A stretch of DNA of 64,000 nt from an uncultured Subdoligranulum sp. (GTDB lineage Bacteria; Bacillota; Clostridia; Oscillospirales; Ruminococcaceae), in NCBI RefSeq assembly GCF_963931595.1, contig NZ_OZ007030.1, forward strand, positions 1,046,481-1,110,480. Direction: 5' to 3'. The notes beneath the pieces were generated by a model. It did not search any database. It had not been told where the DNA came from and was given only the letters and a program-made list of their open reading frames with translations. A program made the translations under genes and the position numbers. The number at the start of each line of letters is the position of its first letter. Within the stretch, counting starts at the first letter, position 1. Shown in pieces: positions 33,223-41,175 of the stretch.

Positions 33223-34578
33223 ATGGCAAACACAACGTCCGGGAAGGACGGAAAAGGACGTGAGCTGATCTGCAGTTTCTGCGGTCGCTCTCAAAATGAA
33301 GTGGAGCAGCTCCTGATTGGCCCTGGAGTCAACATCTGCAAAGACTGCATCGATATGTGCTATCGCGCGCTGTACAAGGACGATGACCACCCGATGCCGC
33401 CGCGCGCCGGTGCCGGCCGGCGTCCCGGCGCGCAGCGCAACCCGGGGCAGGCCCGGTACGATGCCAACCCGCTGGAGAGTGTCAACATCCTGACGCCCGC
33501 CGAGATCAAGGCAGGGCTTGACCAGTATGTGATCGGGCAGGATGAAGCAAAAAAAGTGCTGGCTGTTTCGGTCTACAATCACTACAAGCGTATCCTTTCC
33601 GGCAAGGAAAGCGACGTGGAGCTGCAGAAGTCCAACGTGCTGATGCTGGGACCTTCCGGCACCGGCAAGACGCTGCTGGCCCAGACGCTGGCGAAAATGC
33701 TGAATGTGCCTTTCGCCATTGCAGATGCGACTACGCTGACCGAGGCGGGCTACGTGGGCGAAGATGTGGAAAACATCTTGCTGAAGCTGATCCAGGCGGC
33801 GGACTTTGATATTCCCAAGGCGGAGATCGGCATTATCTACATCGACGAGATCGATAAGATTACCCGCAAAAGCGAGAATCCCTCCATCACCCGCGATGTG
33901 GGCGGTGAGGGCGTGCAGCAGGCGCTGCTGAAGATCGTGGAGGGTACGGTGAGCAACGTGCCGCCCAATGGCGGCCGAAAACACCCGCAGCAGGAGTTTA
34001 TCCAGATCAACACGAAGAACATCCTGTTCATCTGTGGCGGTGCCTTTGACGGCCTGGAAAAGCTCATCCAGAAGCGCACGGATAACGCTTCCATGGGCTT
34101 TGGCAGCCAGCTTCGCACAACGCTGGACAAGGATGAAACCCGCCAGAAGCTTCTCAAGAAAGTGGAGCCGGACGATCTGGTTCGGTTTGGCCTGATTCCG
34201 GAGCTCATCGGCCGGTTGCCGGTGGTCACGGTGCTGGATCCGCTGGATGAGGATGCATTGGTGCGTGTGCTTACAGAGCCCAAGAACAGCATTGTGCGGC
34301 AGTACAAAGAACTGCTGCACCTGGACAATGCGGAACTGGTCTTTACCGACGCAGCGCTCCATGCCATCGCCAAAAAGACGGTGGAACGCAAGAGCGGTGC
34401 CCGTGGTCTGCGCAGCGTGGTGGAGGATCTGCTGATCCCCATCATGTACGATATCCCGTCGGATGCATCCATCACCAAGGTGACCATCGATGCAGATACC
34501 GTGGAAGGCGGGGAACCGCATGTGGAACACGGTATGATGCGGCCGCGCTACAAGAACATTGCACTGCAGCAGCAGTAA
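33223..34578 (+). CDS. clpX: ATP-dependent Clp protease ATP-binding subunit ClpX
   Basis: This 451-residue AAA+ unfoldase passes substrates to ClpP. The N-terminal zinc domain has cysteines 17, 20, 39 and 42. The AAA+ domain shows [11 protein letters not shown] (Walker A) near residues 143-153, the pore-loop [18 protein letters not shown] (Walker B), sensor and arginine-finger regions and the C-terminal [13 protein letters not shown] [12 protein letters not shown]. The IGF loop that docks on ClpP is present as an LGFG-type variant (SMGFGSQ) near residue 290. It is cotranscribed with clpP and ends at a strong bidirectional terminator facing xpt. Confidence 0.97.
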   Translation: MANTTSGKDGKGRELICSFCGRSQNEVEQLLIGPGVNICKDCIDMCYRALYKDDDHPMPPRAGAGRRPGAQRNPGQARYDANPLESVNILTPAEIKAGLDQYVIGQDEAKKVLAVSVYNHYKRILSGKESDVELQKSNVLMLGPSGTGKTLLAQTLAKMLNVPFAIADATTLTEAGYVGEDVENILLKLIQAADFDIPKAEIGIIYIDEIDKITRKSENPSITRDVGGEGVQQALLKIVEGTVSNVPPNGGRKHPQQEFIQINTKNILFICGGAFDGLEKLIQKRTDNASMGFGSQLRTTLDKDETRQKLLKKVEPDDLVRFGLIPELIGRLPVVTVLDPLDEDALVRVLTEPKNSIVRQYKELLHLDNAELVFTDAALHAIAKKTVERKSGARGLRSVVEDLLIPIMYDIPSDASITKVTIDADTVEGGEPHVEHGMMRPRYKNIALQQQ

Positions 34579-34586
34579 AATATAAG

Positions 34587-34619
34587 AAAAGGGCAACTCC
34601 CATCAGGAGTTGCCCTTTT
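34587..34619. terminator. Bidirectional terminator between clpX and xpt
   Basis: AAAAGGGCAACTCC (34587-34600) pairs perfectly with GGAGTTGCCCTTTT (34606-34619) around a CATCA loop, with T-runs on both strands. It can end clpX on the + strand and xpt on the minus strand. Confidence 0.92.
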
Positions 34620-34629
34620 TGGTTATGAA

Positions 34630-35211
34630 TCAGTCGTCTTGTTCGCGGAAGGTGAGGCCGGTGTCGCTCATCTCGCTGACGATGGCCAAACTGGCCAGCT
34701 TGTATCCCGCTGCGCGCAGCTCGGCACCGCCCGGCTGGAATCCCTTTTCAATGCAGATGCCGATGCCGCCCACTGTGCAGCCGGACTGCTTGCAGATATC
34801 CAGAAGACCCTTCATGGCCTTGCCGTTGGCAAGGAAATCATCCAGGATCAGGACTTTATCGCTGGGGGAGAGGAACTTCTTTGCCAGCGTAATGTCGTAG
34901 TCGCGACCGTAGGTGTAGGAGTGGACTTTGGATGTGTAGACCTCCCCGTCAATGTTCTTGCTCTTTGCCTTTTTGGCAAAAACAACGGGTACATCGAAAT
35001 GGCGGGCTGTCATGCAGGCGATGGCAATGCCCGATGCCTCGATGGTCAGGATTTTGTTGATGCCGTCGTCCTTGAAAATGCGGTGGAATTCGGCGCCGAT
35101 CTGGTCCAAAAGTTCGACATCCAGCTGATGGTTCAGAAAACAGTCGACTTTCAACACATTGCCGGGACGGACCTGCCCCTCCTGCAGAATACGCTGTTCG
35201 AGAAGTTTCAT
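34630..35211 (-). CDS. xpt: Xanthine phosphoribosyltransferase
   Basis: This 193-residue salvage enzyme converts xanthine and PRPP to XMP. It has the PRPP-binding motif VLILDDFLANGKA near residues 123-135, the N-terminal LLEQRILQEGQVRPGNVLKV and the ILTIEASGIAIA segment typical of Xpt. The length equals Bacillus Xpt (194). The minus-strand ATG at 35211 is chosen because AAAGGGG lies 11 bases upstream; a start 21 bases earlier is less likely. It is a single-gene transcript with its own promoter. The 5' UTR is only about 40 bases, too short for the guanine riboswitch that controls xpt in Bacillus. Confidence 0.94.
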   Translation of the reverse strand: MKLLEQRILQEGQVRPGNVLKVDCFLNHQLDVELLDQIGAEFHRIFKDDGINKILTIEASGIAIACMTARHFDVPVVFAKKAKSKNIDGEVYTSKVHSYTYGRDYDITLAKKFLSPSDKVLILDDFLANGKAMKGLLDICKQSGCTVGGIGICIEKGFQPGGAELRAAGYKLASLAIVSEMSDTGLTFREQDD

Positions 35212-35256
35212 CTGCGAATTTGCCCCTTTCACGGATCATTATTATTGCTTACAACC

Positions 35257-35285
35257 ATTATGGCAAATTCCGACGCGTTTTGCAA
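35257..35285 (-). promoter_or_regulatory. Sigma-A promoter for xpt
   Basis: On the minus strand TTGCAA (35280-35285) and CATAAT (35257-35262) are 17 bases apart. Transcription would begin near 35250, about 40 bases before the ATG. Confidence 0.75.
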
Positions 35286-35412
35286 GTTCTTTACAATAAA
35301 CGGATAGTATTTTTTGTCAAGATGGCAGATTGATAACATTTTGTAACTAAATTTTATGCAAATTGGACACAAAACAGGAGAATTTACTTTTCAACACTGT
35401 AAAATTGGAACA

Positions 35413-35441
35413 TTGCGCTTTTGAGCGTAAAAGTCTATAAT
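35413..35441 (+). promoter_or_regulatory. Sigma-A promoter for livJ
   Basis: TTGCGC (35413-35418) and TATAAT (35436-35441) are 17 bases apart, giving a leader of about 70 bases. Confidence 0.8.
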
Positions 35442-35452
35442 TCTTTTATACA

Positions 35453-35496
35453 ACAGCACAGGGGTGTGCGGCCCGCCGCAAGGCAACATGTGCTGT
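35453..35496 (+). promoter_or_regulatory. Structured 5' leader of livJ
   Basis: ACAGCACA (35453-35460) pairs perfectly with TGTGCTGT (35489-35496) and encloses an inner hairpin TGCGG (35467-35471) with CCGCA (35476-35480). The structure begins a few bases after the expected transcription start and ends 6 bases before the AGGAGGGT. Function unknown. Confidence 0.5.
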
Positions 35497-35519
35497 GAAA
35501 TTAGGAGGGTTAGAAAACC

Positions 35520-36773
35520 ATGAAAAAAATCGTTAGTTCTGTTCTGGCGGCTTCTATGGTGCTGAGCCTGGCTGCCTGCGGCTCTACGGCGACTACGTCG
35601 GAGAGCAGTTCCGCGGCTTCTTCTGAAGCCACCTCTACCGCTTCTGCCGCGACCGGCGAAAGCGCTGGCACCGGCAGCTACACCGGTACCCCGATCAAGA
35701 TCGGTGGTATCGGCCCTGTCACTGGCGCCGCTGCCGTGTACGGTACCGCCGTCAAGAATGCCGAGGAGCTGGCTGTCAAGGAAATCAATGCTGCGAACGG
35801 CAGCGATGTCTTTGAGTGGCAGTTCGAGGACGACGAGAACGACGCCGAGAAGAGCGTCAATGCATACAACACTCTGAAGGACTGGGGCATGCAGATCCTG
35901 GCCGGCCCTGTCACCACCACTCCTTCTGTGGCTGTGGCTTCCGAGACCGTGAACGACAACATGTTCATGCTGACTCCTTCTGCCTCTTCTCTGTCCGTTC
36001 TGTATGTAGATCCTAACGTGGAAAGCCCGGTGGCGCGCGGCAACGTTTTCCAGGTTTGTTTCACCGACCCCAACCAGGGCGTTGCTTCCGCTGACTACAT
36101 CGCAGAGAACGGCCTGCCCACCAAGATCGGTGTGATCTACGATTCTTCCGATGCCTACTCTTCCGGCATCTTCGACAAGTTCAAGTCTGAGGCGGAGGCC
36201 AAGGGTCTGGAGATCGTTGCGGCCGAGGCTTTCACTGCCGACAACAAGTCCGACCTTTCCACCCAGGTTGCCAAGTGCCAGGAGGCCGGTGCTGAGCTGG
36301 TCTTCCTGCCCATCTACTACCAGGAAGCTTCTCAGATCCTGATCGCTGCCGACAAGACCGGCTATACGCCCAAGTTCTTCGGCTGCGACGGCATGGACGG
36401 CATCCTCTCCATCGAGGGCTTTGACACCTCTCTGGCCGAGGGCCTGATGCTGCTGACCCCCTTCGCTGCGGATGCCCAGGACGAGAAGACCCAGGCTTTC
36501 GTTTCCGCTTATGAAGCTGCTTACGGTGAGACCCCGAACCAGTTTGCTGCGGACGCTTACGACGTGATCTACTCCATCTACCAGGCAGTTCTGGCTGGCG
36601 GTATCAATGGTGATATGGATGCCAGCGAGATCTGCGACGCGCTCAAGACCCAGTTCACCAGCATGACCTTTGATGGCCTGACCGGTACCGGTATGACCTG
36701 GGATGCTACGGGTGCGATCTCCAAGGACCCCAAGGCTGTTGTGATCAAAGACGGCGCTTACGCTGCAATGTGA
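35520..36773 (+). CDS. livJ: Branched-chain amino acid ABC transporter, substrate-binding lipoprotein
   Basis: This 417-residue extracellular binding protein captures leucine, isoleucine, valine or a related amino acid for the LivHMGF importer. It has a lipoprotein signal peptide with lipobox LAAC, Cys20 being the lipid anchor, then a Ser/Thr/Ala-rich linker to about residue 55. The Leu/Ile/Val-binding fold follows (IKIGGIGPVTGAAAVYG, KNAEELAVKEINAANG, then VIYDSSDAYSSGIFDKF). AGGAGGGT lies 9 bases upstream of the ATG. Its transcript ends at a terminator before livH, which allows much higher levels than the membrane parts. Codon bias suggests high expression. Substrate range is inferred from the family. 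Confidence 0.92.
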   Translation: MKKIVSSVLAASMVLSLAACGSTATTSESSSAASSEATSTASAATGESAGTGSYTGTPIKIGGIGPVTGAAAVYGTAVKNAEELAVKEINAANGSDVFEWQFEDDENDAEKSVNAYNTLKDWGMQILAGPVTTTPSVAVASETVNDNMFMLTPSASSLSVLYVDPNVESPVARGNVFQVCFTDPNQGVASADYIAENGLPTKIGVIYDSSDAYSSGIFDKFKSEAEAKGLEIVAAEAFTADNKSDLSTQVAKCQEAGAELVFLPIYYQEASQILIAADKTGYTPKFFGCDGMDGILSIEGFDTSLAEGLMLLTPFAADAQDEKTQAFVSAYEAAYGETPNQFAADAYDVIYSIYQAVLAGGINGDMDASEICDALKTQFTSMTFDGLTGTGMTWDATGAISKDPKAVVIKDGAYAAM

Positions 36774-36815
36774 TGAGGCCTGAAGCGGTTTTTATCTGAA
36801 ATTCCGTTGCCAATG

Positions 36816-36849
36816 GAGCTGCCGGACACAGGGTTCGGCAGCTCTTTTT
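36816..36849 (+). terminator. Terminator after livJ
   Basis: GAGCTGCCG (36816-36824) pairs with CGGCAGCTC (36836-36844), extendable by two weaker pairs, followed by five T. Confidence 0.87.
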
Positions 36850-36909
36850 GGTGTTACAGGCTGCGAAAACAGTCATTTGCACAAAGAATCGGGCGAAAAT
36901 GCCATTGTT

Positions 36910-36938
36910 TTGCCGGTGGAATTGTGCTACTATATACT
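36910..36938 (+). promoter_or_regulatory. Sigma-A promoter for livHMGF
   Basis: TTGCCG (36910-36915) and TATACT (36933-36938) are separated by 17 bases, about 64 bases before the livH start. Confidence 0.72.
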
Positions 36939-37001
36939 ATATTTCTGCATGTGTGCGGCTTTGTAAACAGCAGAAAGAGATAGAGTGAGGTGTTTTACGC
37001 A

Positions 37002-37895
37002 ATGCAGTTTTTGTCCTACCTGATCAACGGCATCAGTCTGGGGAGCGTGTATGCGCTGATCGCCCTGGGGTACACGATGGTCTACGGCATTGCCAAAATG
37101 TTGAACTTCGCCCACGGCGATGTCATCATGATCGGCAGCTACGTCGTATTCTTCACCTTCGGTACTTCCGGGATGAACCCGATTCTTTCCATTGTACTTT
37201 CTATGGTCGTCTGTACCGTACTGGGCGTTGTGATCGAACGGGTGGCCTACCGGCCGCTGCGGGAAGCCCCGTCCCTGGCTGTTCTGATTACCGCCATCGG
37301 CGTCAGCTACCTGCTGCAGCAGGTGGCACAGCTGACCTGGTCCTCCAACCCCAAGAGCTTTATTTCGGTAATCTCCGGCATTCCGTTCCTGCAGCCGCTC
37401 AGCCTGTTTGGTGGTCAGCTGACGATTTCGGCGGAGACCATTGTCACCATTGTGGTCTGTGTTGTGATCATGGTCGTTCTGATCTGGTTCGTGAACAATA
37501 CTTCGGCCGGTCACGCCATGCAGGCGGTCTCGGAGGACCGTGGCGCTGCCCAGCTGATGGGGGTCAACGTCAATGCCACCATCTCCTTGACTTTTGCCAT
37601 CGGTTCCGCACTGGCAGCAGTTGCAGGTGCGTTGCTGTGCTCTTCCTATCCCACACTGCAGCCCACCACCGGTGCCATGCCTGGTATCAAAGCATTCGTG
37701 GCGGCTGTTTTCGGCGGCATCGGCTCGATTCCCGGTGCGTTCCTGGGCGGTATCCTTCTGGGTATTATCGAGAACCTGAGCAAAGCATATATTTCTACCC
37801 AGCTCTCGGATGCCATCGTCTTCCTGGTCCTGATTGTGGTGCTGATCGTCAAACCGACCGGTCTGCTGGGCAAGAAAGTCAATGTGAAAGTGTGA
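37002..37895 (+). CDS. livH: Branched-chain amino acid ABC transporter permease LivH
   Basis: This 297-residue inner-membrane permease has about eight hydrophobic segments and the family start FLSYLINGISLGSVYALIAL, then GYTMVYGIAKMLNFAHGD, the hallmark of LivH proteins. The cytoplasmic coupling region SEDRGAAQLMGVNVNATI near residue 180 contacts the ATPases. ATG at 37002 is preferred over the GTG 12 bases earlier because GAGGT then lies at good spacing. It heads the livHMGF operon and pairs with LivM to form the channel. Confidence 0.95.
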   Translation: MQFLSYLINGISLGSVYALIALGYTMVYGIAKMLNFAHGDVIMIGSYVVFFTFGTSGMNPILSIVLSMVVCTVLGVVIERVAYRPLREAPSLAVLITAIGVSYLLQQVAQLTWSSNPKSFISVISGIPFLQPLSLFGGQLTISAETIVTIVVCVVIMVVLIWFVNNTSAGHAMQAVSEDRGAAQLMGVNVNATISLTFAIGSALAAVAGALLCSSYPTLQPTTGAMPGIKAFVAAVFGGIGSIPGAFLGGILLGIIENLSKAYISTQLSDAIVFLVLIVVLIVKPTGLLGKKVNVKV

Positions 37896-37905
37896 GGTGG
37901 CAGCG

Positions 37906-38979
37906 ATGAATTTGAAAACAATGAAACGCTCCACGAAGAGCAACCTGATCACCTTCGGCATCGTGATCGCATTTTACATTATTGTGCAGCTGCTTTCCGC
38001 CGCGGATCTTCTGACCAACTCTTTTTCCGGTCAGCTGGTGCCGATCTGCGCTTACGTAATCATGGCGGTTTCGCTGAACCTGACTGTCGGTATTCTGGGC
38101 GAATTGAGCCTGGGCCACGCGGGCTTTATGAGCGTTGGTGCGTTCTCCGGCACGCTCCTGTGGGTTTCGATCAGCTCTACGACTCCCAAACCTCTGGCCC
38201 TGGTGCTCTCCTTTGTGGTGGGCGGTCTGGTGGCCGGTATCTTTGGCTTCCTGGTAGGTGTGCCGGTTCTGCGCCTGTCGGGTGACTATCTGGCCATTGT
38301 TACGCTGGCTTTCGGCGAGATCATCAAAAACGTCATGAACGCCTGCTATCTGGGCGTGGATGCCAACGGCCTGCACTTCTCCCTGAAGGACAGCAGCTCC
38401 CTGAACATGGAGGACGGCAAAGTGCTGATCAACGGCGCGCAGGGTATCACCGGTATTACCAAGGCGTCCAACTTTACCATCGGCATTGTACTGGTCATCG
38501 TGACGTTGCTGGTGATTCTGAATCTGGTGAATTCCCGTGCGGGCCGTGCCATCACTTCCATCCGTGATAACGAGATTGCAGCCCGTTCGGTGGGCATTCC
38601 CATCACCAAGTATAAGCTGATGGCCTTTGTGACCTCCGCTGTCTTTGCTGGCATTGCCGGTGTTCTGTATTCTCTGAATTATTCTTCGCTGGTTGCCAAG
38701 AAATTTGATTACAACACCTCGATTCTGATTCTGGTCTTCGTGGTGCTGGGCGGCATCGGCAATCTGCGCGGTTCGGTGATTGCCGCAGCCATCCTGACGG
38801 TTCTGCCGGAATTGCTGCGCAGCATGAACGATTACCGCATGCTGATCTATGCCATTGTGCTGATTGTGGTTATGATCTTCAACCAGAGCCCGCAGATGAT
38901 TCAGCTTCGCAACAAGCTGACGGCGCGTTTCCGCAAGGAAAACGATGCAGGCAAGACAAAGAAGAAAGGAGTGGCGTAA
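37906..38979 (+). CDS. livM: Branched-chain amino acid ABC transporter permease LivM
   Basis: This 357-residue second permease of the importer has about nine to ten membrane segments. The conserved motifs are MAVSLNLTVGILGELSLGHAGFMSVGAF, presented across residues 50-80, LRLSGDYLAIVTLAFGEI, and the coupling-loop region GRAITSIRDNEIAARSVGI near 206-224. ATG at 37906, with GAGGTGG five bases upstream and 10 bases after livH, is favoured over a GTG overlapping the Shine-Dalgarno. The C-terminus is basic and cytoplasmic. Confidence 0.95.
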   Translation: MNLKTMKRSTKSNLITFGIVIAFYIIVQLLSAADLLTNSFSGQLVPICAYVIMAVSLNLTVGILGELSLGHAGFMSVGAFSGTLLWVSISSTTPKPLALVLSFVVGGLVAGIFGFLVGVPVLRLSGDYLAIVTLAFGEIIKNVMNACYLGVDANGLHFSLKDSSSLNMEDGKVLINGAQGITGITKASNFTIGIVLVIVTLLVILNLVNSRAGRAITSIRDNEIAARSVGIPITKYKLMAFVTSAVFAGIAGVLYSLNYSSLVAKKFDYNTSILILVFVVLGGIGNLRGSVIAAAILTVLPELLRSMNDYRMLIYAIVLIVVMIFNQSPQMIQLRNKLTARFRKENDAGKTKKKGVA

Positions 38980-38980
38980 C

Positions 38981-39742
38981 ATGGCTTTGCTGGAAGTCAG
39001 CAATCTGGGAATTGCGTTTGGCGGTCTGCAGGCTGTGGCACAGCTGGACCTTTCCATCGAAAAGGGGCACCTGTACGGCCTGATCGGACCCAACGGTGCC
39101 GGCAAGACGACGGTATTCAATATGCTGACCGGTGTGTACAAACCCACCGAGGGCAACATTGTTCTGGACGGCAAGGACATCACTGGGCAGAATCCCGAGG
39201 TGATCAGCCGGTCCGGCGTGGCACGTACCTTCCAGAATATCCGTCTTTTCAATGAGATGACCGTGCTGGATAATGTCAAGGTCGGTCTGCACAACCAGAT
39301 CAAATACAATATGTGGACGGGGATTCTCCGGCTGCCTGCCTTCAAGGAGAAGGAGCATGAAATGAACCGGGAAGCCCACAAGCTGCTGAAGATCTTCGAT
39401 CTGGACGGGGAAGCCAACTTGAAGGCAAGCCAGCTTCCTTACGGCAAGCAGCGCAAGCTGGAGATTGCCCGTGCACTGGCGACCAATCCGAAACTGCTGC
39501 TGCTGGATGAGCCGGCGGCCGGTATGAACCCTAACGAAACGGAAGAACTGATGCAGACCGTCCGCAGTGTCCGGGATCAGTTCGGTATCGCCATTCTGCT
39601 GATCGAGCACGACATGAACTTTGTTATGGGCATCTGCGAGGAAATCACTGTGCTGGATTACGGCCGTGTGATTGCCCGCGGTGATGGCAAGGCCATCCGC
39701 AACAACCCGAAGGTTATTGCGGCATATCTGGGAGGTGATTGA
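38981..39742 (+). CDS. livG: Branched-chain amino acid ABC transporter ATPase LivG
   Basis: This 253-residue ATPase is one of two that energise the importer. It has Walker A GPNGAGKTT near residues 36-44, the Q-loop VARTFQNIRLFNEMTV, the signature LPYGKQRKLEIARAL (a LivG-type LSYGxQR variant), Walker B LLLLDEPAAGMNP and the H-loop LIEHDMNFV. The long insertion after the Q-loop (residues about 105-140) and AAGMNP ending identify LivG rather than LivF. AAAGGAG precedes the ATG, which lies one base after the livM stop. Confidence 0.96.
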   Translation: MALLEVSNLGIAFGGLQAVAQLDLSIEKGHLYGLIGPNGAGKTTVFNMLTGVYKPTEGNIVLDGKDITGQNPEVISRSGVARTFQNIRLFNEMTVLDNVKVGLHNQIKYNMWTGILRLPAFKEKEHEMNREAHKLLKIFDLDGEANLKASQLPYGKQRKLEIARALATNPKLLLLDEPAAGMNPNETEELMQTVRSVRDQFGIAILLIEHDMNFVMGICEEITVLDYGRVIARGDGKAIRNNPKVIAAYLGGD

Positions 39743-39744
39743 CG

Positions 39745-40461
39745 ATGGGGGAGATGCTTTCCGTCAAGAATATCAATGTCTTCTACGGTTCCATCCATGC
39801 CATCCGGGATGTTTCCTTCCATGTGAACGAGGGTGAAATTGTTACGCTGATCGGCGCCAACGGCGCCGGCAAGACCACGACGATGCATGCGATCTCCGGT
39901 CTGCTCAAACTGCAGAGCGGTGAGATCGATTATTGCGGTCAGACCATCAGCAAGATGGAAGCGCATAAAATTATCCGTCTGGGCCTGGCACAGGTTCCCG
40001 AAGGACGCCGAGTATTCAGCGGCCTGACGGTACAGCAGAATCTGCAGATGGGTGCCTATGTGCGCCGCGACGGCAAAGAGGCCATTCAGAATGACTTTGA
40101 CATGGTCTTCGAACTGCTGCCGCGCCTGAAAGAACGCCGCAACCAGCCCGCCGGTACCCTGTCCGGCGGCGAACAGCAGATGCTGGCCATGGGACGTGCT
40201 CTGATGTGCAAGCCCAAGATGCTGTTGCTGGATGAGCCTTCCATGGGCCTGTCTCCGTTGCTGGTCAAGGAGATTTTCAAGATTATCCGGGAAGTCAACC
40301 GCAACGGCGTGACGGTGCTTCTGGTGGAGCAGAACGCGAAGATGGCGCTGGAAATCGCCAACCGCGCTTATGTGCTGGAGACCGGTACGATCAAGATGGA
40401 AGGGGAAGCTACCGAGCTTGCCAACAACATCGAAGTGCGCAAGGCGTACCTGGGCTGCTGA
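39745..40461 (+). CDS. livF: Branched-chain amino acid ABC transporter ATPase LivF
   Basis: This 238-residue ATPase has Walker A GANGAGKTT near residues 38-46, the Q-loop LAQVPEGRRVFSGLTVQQNL diagnostic of LivF, the signature LSGGEQQMLAMGRAL, Walker B LLLDEPSMGLSP and the H-loop LVEQNAKMAL. ATG at 39745 follows GGGAGG with 9-base spacing and lies 2 bases after the livG stop. It ends the operon, followed by a 17-bp bidirectional terminator facing the DUF4364 gene. Confidence 0.96.
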   Translation: MGEMLSVKNINVFYGSIHAIRDVSFHVNEGEIVTLIGANGAGKTTTMHAISGLLKLQSGEIDYCGQTISKMEAHKIIRLGLAQVPEGRRVFSGLTVQQNLQMGAYVRRDGKEAIQNDFDMVFELLPRLKERRNQPAGTLSGGEQQMLAMGRALMCKPKMLLLDEPSMGLSPLLVKEIFKIIREVNRNGVTVLLVEQNAKMALEIANRAYVLETGTIKMEGEATELANNIEVRKAYLGC

Positions 40462-40470
40462 TGCTTCCAT

Positions 40471-40507
40471 AAAAAATCCCTGCTTGCTTGGCAAGCAGGG
40501 ATTTTTT
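40471..40507. terminator. Bidirectional terminator between livF and the DUF4364 gene
   Basis: A perfect 17-bp stem, AAAAAATCCCTGCTTGC (40471-40487) with its complement at 40491-40507, around a TTG loop. It has A/T-runs at both ends and serves both convergent units. Confidence 0.93.
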
Positions 40508-40511
40508 GCTA

Positions 40512-41087
40512 TTATAACAAACCTACAGGCGGGCGGTCATCCTCGGTGCTGGGCTGCGTGAGCATATCCATCACCTTGGAGTAGATCTCGCTGCCGTGTG
40601 CGGTGAAGTTGTTCTTGATGGTTTCGGCGGTCAGCTTATCCGGCATGGCCAGCTGCAGGCGGAACACATCGCTGCCAAGGTCCCCGATGGCGCACCAGAC
40701 AGTATACTCGCCGTCCTCTTCTTCCACGCGGGCCCGGTTCATGGCGGCTTTGTGGCGCCAGCTCTGGATCTGCATGACGGCACGGATGGCGCTTTCCCGC
40801 ACGGTACGGGGAAGATCCAAAGCCAGGGTATCGGCGACGGTGGAACCTTTTTCGGTGATGGAATACAGGCCGGATTCGTCTTGCGCGACCAGTTGCTGCT
40901 TTTCCACGTCGACCAGTGCGTCAGCAAATTCAAAATAATTTACCAGCTGTTCCTGCAGCAAAGCACCTTGCAGGGTATCGCGCGTCAGCGGACCAGCCGT
41001 CTTGACCAGGTAACACAGCAGAATACGGATCTGCGTGTCGTCTGTAAGGCCGCCGGGCTTTACACCTGCGGTAAATGCTTCTGCCAT
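40512..41087 (-). CDS. DUF4364 family protein, probable winged-helix regulator
   Basis: This 191-residue protein belongs to the DUF4364 family of Clostridia. The first 90 residues look like a winged helix (IRILLCYLVKTAGPLTRDTL and LVDVEKQQLVAQDESGLYSITEKGSTVA), followed by a helix and a beta-rich C-terminal domain (GEYTVWCAIGDLGSDVFRLQLAMP). That makes it a likely DNA-binding regulator or sensor; targets are unknown. The ATG at 41087 has GAGGAC about nine bases upstream; a longer frame reaches into the promoter and is rejected. It has a consensus-like promoter and ends at the terminator shared with livF. Confidence 0.82.
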   Translation of the reverse strand: MAEAFTAGVKPGGLTDDTQIRILLCYLVKTAGPLTRDTLQGALLQEQLVNYFEFADALVDVEKQQLVAQDESGLYSITEKGSTVADTLALDLPRTVRESAIRAVMQIQSWRHKAAMNRARVEEEDGEYTVWCAIGDLGSDVFRLQLAMPDKLTAETIKNNFTAHGSEIYSKVMDMLTQPSTEDDRPPVGLL

Positions 41088-41121
41088 GCTATCACGTCCT
41101 CGCCAATTTGTCTTTCTTTTT

Positions 41122-41150
41122 ATTATACACATCGATCTGCACAGTGGCAA
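41122..41150 (-). promoter_or_regulatory. Sigma-A promoter for the DUF4364 gene
   Basis: On the minus strand TTGCCA (41145-41150) and TATAAT (41122-41127) are 17 bases apart, 35 bases before the ATG. Confidence 0.8.
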
Positions 41151-41175
41151 GAGACGGCCGGAAAAAAGTGCAGGT

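Larger units (their letters stand above)
35212..35519. other. Divergent intergenic region between xpt and livJ
   Basis: This 308-base AT-rich region has no gene. It holds the xpt promoter on the minus strand (35257-35285), the livJ promoter (35413-35441) and the livJ leader structure (35453-35496). The middle part (about 35290-35400) is rich in A and T without a clear repeat or riboswitch and may hold regulator sites. Confidence 0.7.

Noticed and set aside
35290..35519. T-box or purine riboswitch between xpt and livJ
   Set aside because: No T-box core (AGGGTGG-type) and no guanine-aptamer core on either strand; only the short hairpins listed were found.
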